A stretch of 64,000 bases of DNA from positions 15,344,082 through 15,408,081 of the forward strand of contig NC_067207.1 of assembly GCF_026262505.1 (NCBI RefSeq). The letters are read 5' to 3'. Shown here in pieces: positions 1 to 8,965 of this stretch. The translations under genes and the position numbers were made by a program. The stretch is from Trichomonas vaginalis G3. Lineage: Eukaryota > Parabasalia > Trichomonadida > Trichomonadidae. A model generated the notes under the pieces. That model was not told the origin of the DNA and searched no databases. It saw only the letters and a program-made list of their open reading frames with translations. Within the stretch, counting starts at the first letter, position 1; the number at the start of each line of letters is the position of its first letter.

Positions 1-619
1 CGAAAGCTCTGCCAACTGCACGTACACAATGACGAGGATCAAGTGTAATTTTAGCATTCGGAGCATATTGCTGGATGATGGCTTTCGTTTTATTGTCATT
101 GTCATGAACCACTGTGGAAACATTTGTAAAGTCAAAATTTGACATCATCCTCTTTGTACATTCTGTTTCCATCATGTTGGATGGGCCTTCAAAGTCTCCT
201 CCAGAGCTCTTTTTTATAACAGTTGTTTCACCAACAACTTTTCCACGGTTGTCCATCATTAAACTTTGGCACGCTGTAGCATTTCTGCCAACATTATAAT
301 GCGAATCAGTGCTTAAAAATGTATCTTTCTTCATTGTTTGTTGAGCATTTTTAATAGATTGCTCTTTATATTCTAGTATTACCTTACCTATTTCTTTTTG
401 ATGACGGTAAAACTCTTTTTCACTCGGCACTTTAATATTGTTATCTTGAAATAAATTCCTTGCTCGAGTATAAGAGTCACCATTAACAATTACAGAAGCA
501 GTCCAGTGTTTTGGATCGACTTCCTTTGGCGCATTCTTTTCTTGGGAGTTTTTTCTTGCTTCAATTGATTTTTCGTTAGCTTCACGACTTTGTTGTTTGC
601 GTCTGCTTGGTGGAGGCAT
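1..619 (-). CDS. DDE-type transposase-like protein, cut by window edge
   Basis: An open frame of about 206 codons runs from an ATG at 619 leftward off the window. The N-terminus is basic and Gln/Ser-rich (MPPPSRRKQQSREAN). The part nearest the edge has the spacing of a DDE transposase core: D-S-H-Y, then G-R-N-A, then M-M-D-N with R-G-K-V-V, then N-M-M-E-T-E, then V-V-H-D-N-D-N-K, then L-D-P-R-H. This order (DxRxxxxG, a second Asp, SNxME, VxxDxxxK, DxxH) resembles the transposase group allied to Kolobok elements. The family name is my inference from pattern memory. No stop occurs within the visible part, so it could be intact. The C-terminal catalytic residue lies outside the window. It stands alone, with almost 3 kb of AT-rich DNA upstream. 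Confidence 0.5.
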   Translation of the reverse strand, partial: MPPPSRRKQQSREANEKSIEARKNSQEKNAPKEVDPKHWTASVIVNGDSYTRARNLFQDNNIKVPSEKEFYRHQKEIGKVILEYKEQSIKNAQQTMKKDTFLSTDSHYNVGRNATACQSLMMDNRGKVVGETTVIKKSSGGDFEGPSNMMETECTKRMMSNFDFTNVSTVVHDNDNKTKAIIQQYAPNAKITLDPRHCVRAVGRAF

Positions 620-3443
620 ATTACGTAAATGGTCGGCAAAAAATGTAATAAACGTAGTGAATAATTAAAAAGATTGCTTTATATAACAAATATAATCATT
701 TTTTCCTTAGAAATCCCATTATTTGCATAACAATATTTAAAAATATTTTTTTGATATAGTTTACAGTCACATCAATATGAACTATATTAAACTATCAGAA
801 ACTTATGTATGTTATTAGTAAAGTTGAAATTTTTATCATATTTACACATTAAATTTAATTTTCATGCATATTTAAGTTTTTTTCAACACAATCTTGTATT
901 GTTAGTACCGACAATATGAAAGAAAGTTATACTGTATTTAATTTTAGCAATAAACAAAAAAATCTAAATTATATCTTTAGATACTAGGATTGATTTAATG
1001 ACTAAGAACGTTTTTATCAATAATACCATGATTCATAACATATAGACATAACCTAAATATACCAAAGCATTTCTACTTGGAACTAGCGCATCGCCAAAAT
1101 AATGGGTCAATATTCATTTGACGTAATGCTGATCGAGAGAAGTCTTTATATATAAGCCTTATCACAATGCCACGAATGCACCCAGCTGCAGGCGTGTCTT
1201 GTTTAACATTCATTCCTATATATGATGGAACATTAATCAATAATCATGGAAGTATCACTTTTCAAATAACATCATTGTTAAATGAAAGAAAATTGTATGC
1301 AAAATTACATTTTGGTAATGGTGAGACGCAATATGTTGAAGTATATATCATTATTATTTAATATACAAACAAACTCTAGTACAAAATTGTATTAATTCAA
1401 CTTTCATGTCTAATATAAAAACTTTTTTTAAAAAAAGAGATATAATCGTGTATAATATGAGAAAAATGAATATCAATACAAAATAAAATATCAATTAGCT
1501 ATTGCTGATGACATATCATGAATATTGATCATTTGATTTGATTAATTTTGATAAATATTAGGCTTTTTGCTAGTTACATATTACAATAAGGCTTTTAAAT
1601 GGATATTTATTGATATGAGCTTATTTCAAAATGACAGTCTTTGATTTATCCACTAATAAGATTTGATGTCACAAAAATCTAGATTTTGGGGCATAAAAAC
1701 CTAACACCAAATCATAACTTCTGTGCATATACTAAATTGAGTACAGAAATATGTTAATTTTCAGTATTTTTAGAAGAATTCTTATTATCCTTCAAAAAGT
1801 CAGTATTTCTGCTGTAATTTTCTACAACATTGTAGTTATTGCACTTTGTCTATGGATTTGTATATATGTTATATATAAATTATATATCTAAACTGCCCAT
1901 AAGTGCAATTTTTATATAAATTGTTTATTTCTTTAACAATTTCATATGAAATATGCTTTTTTAAGCGTATCAAAGCTGTGTTCTTAATGTGCATGGATAT
2001 ATCAAGAAAAATGTCGAAAAAAAATGTGAATTCACAAATTCACTGAATTTTCACCGTTTTTTGAATTTTGCTACAGCACTAATATTAAATAATACTAAAA
2101 TCTTCTGTCTTTGTAAAAGAATAAATTCTGACAAAAAGTGCTCGTTTAAATTTAATGATCATCTGTATGACTAAGTGGTAAAAAGTGTTTATGACCAAAA
2201 AAGGGTTACATGCTTAGTCTATTTTTCTGACAGGATACTCTAGATTTACATGATCTCTATTTCATATCTCCGTTTTTAGATTCTTCGACAGATTTTATGA
2301 TAGAAAACCAAGATTAACAAATTTCCGGCATGTTAATGAAGAAATCTGCAGCTACCCTCAATATTATTTCAATAATCAGTATCGTTTCTCTTACAATTTA
2401 TTTTTTTCTCAATAATTTAACAAGAAATAACAATACACACTTGGTTTTACGTATAAAAGCTAAGTGTCGAACTTAATCAACTTTACTTACTTAGCAAATG
2501 AATATTTTTGTGGTTGCGAGTTCTGAATGCTGAAGTTTTAGATTTCTCTATAAATGATATCATTGCACTTACAATGTTGTTCCAGCCTATCGCATAAATC
2601 ATAGAAAATCCAAAAAAAAATAATATAAAGAAAATTCATGTCATGAAGTTCAAAAAATACCGTGTAACATTAAAATTTGTTATGCATAATACATTTTAGC
2701 TATTATTGATTTTTTTTAATTTTCGAGAAATTGAATGGTGAGTCCGATAGAGAAATTTTTAAAAATCCTAGTGCCTCATAGAAGTAATTTCCCTCGTCTC
2801 CCATACTTCCAAATGTATGCATATGACATAAACTTTTATGCATTACACAAGTGGCCAATAATATCTATAGAGTAAAAAATTAGAAATTTAATTTTTTTAT
2901 ATGATAGTTATATTTCAGATTTGCGAGCGTAACTTTTTTCTGCATGGCATACTTGTTTTAAGAGCAAATGATCAAAATCGTCCTTCAATTATTGAAGGAG
3001 CTGATATCTTTTGAAAATTGAATTGAAAGGGTATTCAATTTTCAAATTTCCTCTCAATTTTGGAAACATATCAACTCTATGAATTAACAATTATGTGCCT
3101 TCACAGTTTATCAGTCATATAAGGTGCTTATAAAGAAAAAAGTTACGCTCGCAAAATATGTTTTTATATAGATTTCACATAAAATAATTATGTAATTTCT
3201 AAAAAGAATATTTTTGTTCTTGAATATTAAAGTGTATTGTAGTTTAAAAAGTTTTAAATATGTTGCTAAAATTTCAGGTTTATAGCTCATGTCTAGCATG
3301 ACTTCTTCGTATGCGCAAAAAATCTGACACGTAAGGGTATCCTTAAGGGGAATATTAATAATTAAGGGGGATATTAATAATTAAGGGGAAAAATGTGTAT
3401 GTTTTATTTGTTAAAACTAATATCAAAAAAAATATATTATATC
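620..3443. other. AT-rich intergenic region
   Basis: No convincing gene is visible across about 2.8 kb. A 64-codon frame at 1167-1361 lacks family features or a promoter box, and I do not call it. The stretch contains the hairpin-rich repeat at 2920-3155. It also contains short direct repeats of an ATTAATAATTAAGGGG unit at about 3347-3393, just downstream of Sec61 alpha. Confidence 0.5.
2920..3155. repeat. Hairpin-rich inverted repeat, possible small MITE
   Basis: A perfect 20-bp inverted repeat (core TTTGCGAGCGTAAC) lies at 2920-2939 and 3136-3155. Nested between the arms is a 14-bp hairpin at about 3013-3050 (arms TTTGAAAATTGAAT and its complement), a GAG(C/T)TGATAT pair around it, and a CCTTCAATTATTGAAGG palindrome. 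The 236-bp unit could fold on itself over much of its length. No clear target duplication was seen, so mobility is inference. Confidence 0.45.
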
Positions 3444-4898
3444 TTAGCGCGCACCAGCGGCGTTCTTGAGGATACCGATGAGTCCGTCACCAGCCATTTC
3501 CTTGGAGAGTTCAGCAGTGAACTGGTTGATGATAGAAACAGCGAGGATGATACCTGTTCCTGATCCGAATGCAGACAAGAAGTCAGCGACGAATGAGAGG
3601 AGAGCGACAAGGATACCACCGAGAGCTGCAGCTGTTGGGATGTAGCGAGAAAGTGTCTTCTCGAGTCTCTTCTGGTCTTCTCTGTGTCCCTTGAGTGTAA
3701 GGTGCTGCTTCTTGAGGGCTTCAGCGACATCAGCTGGTGCCTGGTTGGAGAATCTAAGGTAGTAGTATGAGATGAAGCCGGCGGATGAAAGAGAGAAAAT
3801 GAGGTAAATAATTGTATGAAGTGGGTCGTGGATTGTTTGTTGGATGGACTGTGGTGCTGTCAAGTAGTAGATAAGGCCGGAAACTGGTGTGGAGTAGTCA
3901 TAGGACATTCCGTTGTGTGAACGCCAGACACCGAAGATTTGTGTGGCAAGAGACTCTGGCCAGTGGAAGTAGATGGTGCGGGAGAAGCCAGCAAGCTGGG
4001 AAAGGATTGTAGACTGGATGATAGGTGGTGTGTTGGAGCAATAGAACAACTTGATCTCGAATGGCTCTGGACGGGCACGGTTGACTGTTGTTTCGAGGCC
4101 AATGTTGATCTTAATCTGGTCGAAGTAGACGCAGGCACCGAAAACAATGACTGTAGAGAATAATTGGCAAAGATTTGGTAATTGTGGGCGGAAAACGATA
4201 TCACGGAGTGCGCGTAGCTTGTTCTTGCGTGTGAAGAGGTAGTGGAAGAAAGCAATGACAAGGCCTTCGTACTCTGTTCCGCGGCCCATGGAGTAATGGT
4301 TGAATGAGAAGAGTCTCCACATGATCATTTCGCAGATGTTTGTGCAAATGAAGAGAGAAATGCCGGAGCCGATACCATAGCCGTTCTGGCAAAGTTCATC
4401 AAGAAGAATAACAACAATAGCAGAAGAAACAAGCTGTGTCATGATGAGAGCAGCGTTGACAAAGCCGATTTCGCCACGGATGCCGTATTCGCCGGACCAG
4501 ATAGCGTTACCAGCCTGGAAAGCAGTCATAATGATACCGGCCAATTTCTGAGCAGCATCAAAGAGGGCTGAGGCTTCTGGATCTGATGGGTTTCTGTTGA
4601 TAAGACCGAAAGAGCAGAGGAACTGAAGGATCATACCTGATGTAACGATTGGGGAAATACCGAATTCCATAAGAGAGTACTTAGAAGAAGCTGTAAGGAT
4701 ACGAAGGTGCTGCATTGGGTCATCACCGGCTGTCTTTTGGACGCCGTAAAGTGGAACAAGTGTGCAGATTAAATATAAGGCCAAAGAAGCGAATGTATAG
4801 AACAACCGCTTGCGGATTGGAACCTTCTTGTTTGGACGTGGAACGTTTGGCATAAGTTCAAGAACAGGCCTGATGGACTTAAGAATATCAAAACCCAT
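3444..4898 (-). CDS. Sec61 alpha subunit, protein-conducting channel of the ER
   Basis: This 484-aa protein is the central pore subunit of the Sec61 translocon, which passes or inserts nascent proteins at the endoplasmic reticulum membrane. The N-terminus (GFDILKSIRPVLELMPNVP) and the following loop (RKRLFYTFASLALYLICTLVPLYG, first membrane segment) are typical of eukaryotic Sec61 alpha. Also present are a plug-like region, MEFGISPIVTSGMILQ in segment 2, and a C-terminal part with GTGIILAVSIINQF. About ten membrane segments are visible. Full length is about 475 aa in the family. I start at the ATG of MGFDILK; a longer open frame upstream adds 16 unlikely residues. It is transcribed divergently from the RbBP5-like gene with only 118 bp between them. 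The stop is TAA. Confidence 0.96.
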   Translation of the reverse strand: MGFDILKSIRPVLELMPNVPRPNKKVPIRKRLFYTFASLALYLICTLVPLYGVQKTAGDDPMQHLRILTASSKYSLMEFGISPIVTSGMILQFLCSFGLINRNPSDPEASALFDAAQKLAGIIMTAFQAGNAIWSGEYGIRGEIGFVNAALIMTQLVSSAIVVILLDELCQNGYGIGSGISLFICTNICEMIMWRLFSFNHYSMGRGTEYEGLVIAFFHYLFTRKNKLRALRDIVFRPQLPNLCQLFSTVIVFGACVYFDQIKINIGLETTVNRARPEPFEIKLFYCSNTPPIIQSTILSQLAGFSRTIYFHWPESLATQIFGVWRSHNGMSYDYSTPVSGLIYYLTAPQSIQQTIHDPLHTIIYLIFSLSSAGFISYYYLRFSNQAPADVAEALKKQHLTLKGHREDQKRLEKTLSRYIPTAAALGGILVALLSFVADFLSAFGSGTGIILAVSIINQFTAELSKEMAGDGLIGILKNAAGAR

Positions 4899-5016
4899 TT
4901 TTTTATTTGTTCTTACTGAGAGACCGATAAAAAATTGACATCTCACTTTTTTCGTTTTGATTTTTTATTTTAGGGGATGACAATAGTGTTTAGACCCTTT
5001 TATAAAAAATCAAGAA
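4899..5016. promoter_or_regulatory. Shared divergent promoter, Sec61 alpha / RbBP5-like
   Basis: Only 118 bp separate the two opposed start codons, so both core promoters must lie here. Reading toward Sec61 alpha there is an AAAAAAGTGAGA box resembling the AAAAGTGACA element seen elsewhere in the window. No perfect TCAYWYY initiator is seen for either gene. Confidence 0.45.
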
Positions 5017-6225
5017 ATGAGTTTTCATACATTACTTGATGATCTTTATATTGATCTTCCAGATTGGTATAATAATACATTTCATTTCAATGCGAAGACC
5101 ACATGTATGTCAATTTCGTACCATGGCGCAATGCTTGCTGTAGGTCTTGCTAATGGTCAAACGTGTCTGATTGATTCTTTTTCGGGATGCGGTGACCATC
5201 AGTTTTTTAAGCATAAATCCGCTGTTGTTGACTGCTCTTTTTCAAGAGATGGATTCTTACTTGCTCATTGCGATAATAAGAACCTTACCATTCATAACAT
5301 TCAGACAAAACAAGTTGTTTTCGAACAGAATTTCGATGATAAAGTACTTTGTATACAGTTTTCGCGTATTAATCCACAATTAATTTACGTTTTAACATCT
5401 AACGCAAATTCCTTAATCAGATTCAACTTATCAACAAGAGAATCTATGGTATTTAACGGATCATTTACAATTTTCAATATTTTGCCAAATGATTTCATTG
5501 TTGCTGCGAAAGGAAGCAGAATTACGCTTATTGACACAGAGAAAAACGCTGTAGCAAAAGTATTCGATGCGCCCGCAAAGAAAAATATATGCTCAATCGA
5601 AGTTTCTCATAAAGGAGAATTAATAATAGTTTTAGACAAGGCAGGAGCTGCCCATTTACTAAACGTTAACACAGGAGAGTTCAAGCATAAGTTCTGCGAC
5701 CACGTTGGCGATACAAGATTTGCAACAGCAAGCTTTGATCGCCATGATGAACATGCGATCTTCGGAACATCAGAAATTGCAGACGCATCATTCGCGGCAT
5801 ACGAACTTGATTGTTATTCTCTACGTAAAAACTTTACTAATGGCCCTCGCGAAGTAATTCTACAGTTAATTTTCCATCCTGTCCATCCAATTGTATTTGC
5901 ACGCGCTATGAAAGGAATACACATATGGCGCGCTGTTTACAAGAACAGATGGATACATTCTGTGCCTGAACTTGATAACATGTTTACAAATGAAATGTAT
6001 CAAGAACCAGAATGTGAATTTGATGCTGAATTCGAAAGTGGCGTTAGGAATGTTGAAGATTTGTCCGGCCATCCTGTTGATATATTTACAAAAGTTCCAT
6101 TTTCAATTTTTGAAAGTGACAAAAACTATCCAAATCAACTTATCACGCTCCCAATAACTATTGAAGATATTAAAGCAGGAGTTGATGAAGAAGAAAGTGA
6201 GGATGAAGAAGATTATGATGAATAA
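5017..6225 (+). CDS. WD40 protein, RbBP5/Swd1-like (COMPASS histone H3K4 methyltransferase subunit)
   Basis: This 402-aa WD40 protein is probably the RbBP5/Swd1 scaffold of SET1/MLL complexes, which methylate histone H3 lysine 4. A beta-propeller occupies about residues 20-310, with weak WD repeats as is usual in this family. The diagnostic part follows the last blade: HIWRAVYKNRWIHSVPELDNMF, then an acidic stretch with QEPECEFDAEFE. This mirrors the RbBP5 segment (W..fapdf.eLeEN..y.E.EsEFD) that binds Ash2L and the SET domain. The C-terminus is strongly acidic (EEESEDEEDYDE). The stop TAA runs into A, giving a TAAA that can serve as the parabasalid polyadenylation signal. The neighbour on the other strand is Sec61 alpha. 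Confidence 0.82.
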   Translation: MSFHTLLDDLYIDLPDWYNNTFHFNAKTTCMSISYHGAMLAVGLANGQTCLIDSFSGCGDHQFFKHKSAVVDCSFSRDGFLLAHCDNKNLTIHNIQTKQVVFEQNFDDKVLCIQFSRINPQLIYVLTSNANSLIRFNLSTRESMVFNGSFTIFNILPNDFIVAAKGSRITLIDTEKNAVAKVFDAPAKKNICSIEVSHKGELIIVLDKAGAAHLLNVNTGEFKHKFCDHVGDTRFATASFDRHDEHAIFGTSEIADASFAAYELDCYSLRKNFTNGPREVILQLIFHPVHPIVFARAMKGIHIWRAVYKNRWIHSVPELDNMFTNEMYQEPECEFDAEFESGVRNVEDLSGHPVDIFTKVPFSIFESDKNYPNQLITLPITIEDIKAGVDEEESEDEEDYDE

Positions 6226-6702
6226 AGATGTTATTTTTTATATTTACCTTAAAACAAAAGAAAGATAGATAGGAAATGATTTCATACCTAAAATTCGAAA
6301 TGAGTATAGTTTTATATGAAGCAATCTGCAAATATCTTCTCAGCAATTGTTAATTCTATGATATTTCAGCAGTTACCTCATTGCATCAGCATAAATCAAG
6401 TAATTAATTTCATTTATTGAATATTTAAACAAGGGAATGCTAAATATTAGCTCATTTCAAATATTCAATGAATCTTTAAATGTATATAAGTTGTGCAATC
6501 ACTCAAAATGTTTAATTGGAGCTAAATCAGTCTTGTACCTTGGTAATTCTGGAATTCATGTTGGCAATAAAAAGAATTAGATAGAAATGTTAGTTCATTG
6601 AAAGAAATTAATTGAAATATTCTAGTAGCTTGTTTTTATTACTTGAAAATGATATGTTGATAAAAAAAATTTTATAAAATTTCCATCAAAAATCAAAAAT
6701 AT
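6226..6702. other. Intergenic, nothing recognised
   Basis: AT-rich spacer of 477 bp between two co-directional genes. No frame, repeat or clear promoter box is seen; the last 60 bases before the next ATG are almost pure A/T. Confidence 0.5.
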
Positions 6703-8361
6703 ATGAGTGATTCAACAATATTAACCATACTTAAAACTCTCAGAGAGAAGCAATTGGAGATACATTACAACAATTCTTTTAATATAGAAACATATAAGTC
6801 TGTTACAGAAACCTCAGAAACATTACAAGATAAATACGACGAAATTAAAGTTCTCTTTGAGCAATACTACGATAAAATCTTTGCGCAGTATCTCACCGAT
6901 GTTCCTAATCGCTACGATTTTGTCAAAAATTTCAATTACTTTTTATATGAAACAAAAGTAGGCAATGAATCTCACGAAGAATACATGAACAAACAACGCA
7001 ATAATAAATTGGAAGATTTTAGGAAACTCGTAAAAATCGAATTAATATCTCCACAATTCGTTGCATTTTTCTCAGAACAGATCAACGTTATTCATAAATT
7101 CTACAAATCAACGATTTGTGCTACAGACGAAGAGGTCTACGAATCATTTAAAAAGAATTTCCAACAACATGCTAAACAATGTCCAAAATTTATAAAAGAA
7201 CTATTCAAAATTGCAGGAACAGAAATTGTACTCAGAATTTCCGATTTGATGAGCGATTATCCTCATTATCTAGGAATTATTCCTTATGATACCTTTGGAT
7301 TCATCAAAAGAACAGAACTGAAAAAAATAATAAGCCTGTTTGAGTCGGACACCGAATTTTGGAACGAAATCATTGCAGGATTCCAAGGATCACTATCATC
7401 AGATGAATCCGGATATATTCCAAAGCAAACTGTTGCAGAATTGAATAAGAAAGCCTCTGAGAAGGCAACAACAGTATCAAAGCAGTCATTGCGTACTATT
7501 CTTAAAGTTATTCCTCTTTTTCCTGAAATAGAAGGTTCCATCGAAAAAAAAACATTTGAAGAATACTTAAAAAGTAGTATTTCGATGATTCCTTTGAATT
7601 TAAGGAGATCAACGAAAGTCATATTGAAAACACAGTTTGATAATCTCCATAAGAGTATCACTGTTTCTGGAAATGATCAGAATCCACTTCAAACTCCATT
7701 TGAAATTTTGAGACAAAAAACAATTACACATCTCAGTAACATTGTCAATAAAATTAATACAACAAAAAAGGATCATTTCTGTGACTACTACTTGATACAA
7801 GAAAGGATTAAGAGTCTATTTGAGTTCAAGACATGTTATGAACCAATTATTAATAACTTAATTGAGTTTCGTAAATCACAAGATAGTTTGTCGAATTTTG
7901 TTCCGAATGAAAAAAAAGTGATAGAGGAAAATATCAATAATCTCAGAATGTTTAAACAAAAGCATACAATAGAAGATGAGAAAATTATGAGAAACATCAG
8001 ATATCCATTCCATAAATTCTCTAAAGAAGATTTGCAGATTATGACTCCTTACCAAATACAGTTCACGGAATCAACAGAGAGTCTTTTGATCTGTAAAAAC
8101 ATTTCTTATTTGATTGAAGTCGACTTTAACCCTCCAACGAAACTGGACATGATTAACAATCAACTGAAAAAGTTCATGAATCTCGCCAGATCAAACGGTG
8201 AATTAAATTTCATTTTTGCTGCGTTTTTGGCACCAAGAATCTTTTCTCCAACAATATATAGTACAATCCTGTACTTCGAAAAAGATATAGAAAACAATAA
8301 AGTGAAATACCAGTACGTTGATTTCATTAGGAAGGATTATGAAAGTCATTATTTCAATTAA
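6703..8361 (+). CDS. Unassigned 552-aa protein
   Basis: I do not recognise a family. The protein is mostly alpha-helical by composition, rich in Lys, Ile, Asn and Phe, with no signal peptide or membrane segment. A Ser/Thr-containing middle (about residues 225-260) separates two helical halves. The C-terminal 90 residues are more hydrophobic (NFIFAAFLAPRIFSPTIYST), which suggests a folded domain. The start is the first ATG of the frame, preceded by a very A-rich leader. A cytosolic trafficking or signalling role is possible, as many T. vaginalis helical proteins of this size carry VPS9, Rab-GAP or GAP-like domains, but nothing seen here proves it. Confidence 0.75.
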   Translation: MSDSTILTILKTLREKQLEIHYNNSFNIETYKSVTETSETLQDKYDEIKVLFEQYYDKIFAQYLTDVPNRYDFVKNFNYFLYETKVGNESHEEYMNKQRNNKLEDFRKLVKIELISPQFVAFFSEQINVIHKFYKSTICATDEEVYESFKKNFQQHAKQCPKFIKELFKIAGTEIVLRISDLMSDYPHYLGIIPYDTFGFIKRTELKKIISLFESDTEFWNEIIAGFQGSLSSDESGYIPKQTVAELNKKASEKATTVSKQSLRTILKVIPLFPEIEGSIEKKTFEEYLKSSISMIPLNLRRSTKVILKTQFDNLHKSITVSGNDQNPLQTPFEILRQKTITHLSNIVNKINTTKKDHFCDYYLIQERIKSLFEFKTCYEPIINNLIEFRKSQDSLSNFVPNEKKVIEENINNLRMFKQKHTIEDEKIMRNIRYPFHKFSKEDLQIMTPYQIQFTESTESLLICKNISYLIEVDFNPPTKLDMINNQLKKFMNLARSNGELNFIFAAFLAPRIFSPTIYSTILYFEKDIENNKVKYQYVDFIRKDYESHYFN

Positions 8362-8965
8362 CTTGATTCATAGTGGAATAAATTTTATTTAATTTTTTTA
8401 ATTTTTATTTTTTCACACACACACACACTCTCTATATATATATATATAATTTTTACTTTGAAAAAGATCTAGAAGATAATTCCCTCATCTATGGCTCTCT
8501 TCTCATAATTTTTGTAGTACTTAAATTTCCTTTTTCCAAGGATACATTATTGCTTTTATTCAATGAAGATATACTCTCTATGCACACCAATCTATATGTT
8601 TATATATTTCTATAGACACTTTCCTCTTACACTCTTCAAATAACAAAGTAGTGACGTCCAAAGTCTATTATAAATTGAATAATTTCCAATATTGTGATGG
8701 AATTCACTTGTAGCCATAACTTACAACTGATCTCAGCGATTATTATATTGAAATGGCGCATAATGAATTATAGCATAATGCAGCTATGTTTACAGTGTCA
8801 GGATGATTTCAAAATTGGCAGAGAATGTTTGTTGTCTTTGCTAAGAATCAATAGTCCTATATGATTTATATATTGATGTAATAACAGGAATTATTGTGAA
8901 GCCTTACAATGTTTTGCTCAATATAAATTTGGAAAAAAAAAATTCAAGAAATAAACGGTCACCAA
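8362..8965. other. Intergenic with CA/TA microsatellite
   Basis: A 604-bp spacer. A compound microsatellite, (CA)n then (CT)n then (TA)n, lies at about 8414-8449. The rest is AT-rich without coding signal. Confidence 0.6.

Noticed and set aside
1167-1361. Small 64-aa gene
   Set aside because: No promoter box, no family, biased AT codons; a frame of this size is expected by chance.
3860-4261. Antisense frame within Sec61 alpha (133 aa)
   Set aside because: Ser-rich shadow translation of the well-supported Sec61 alpha gene.
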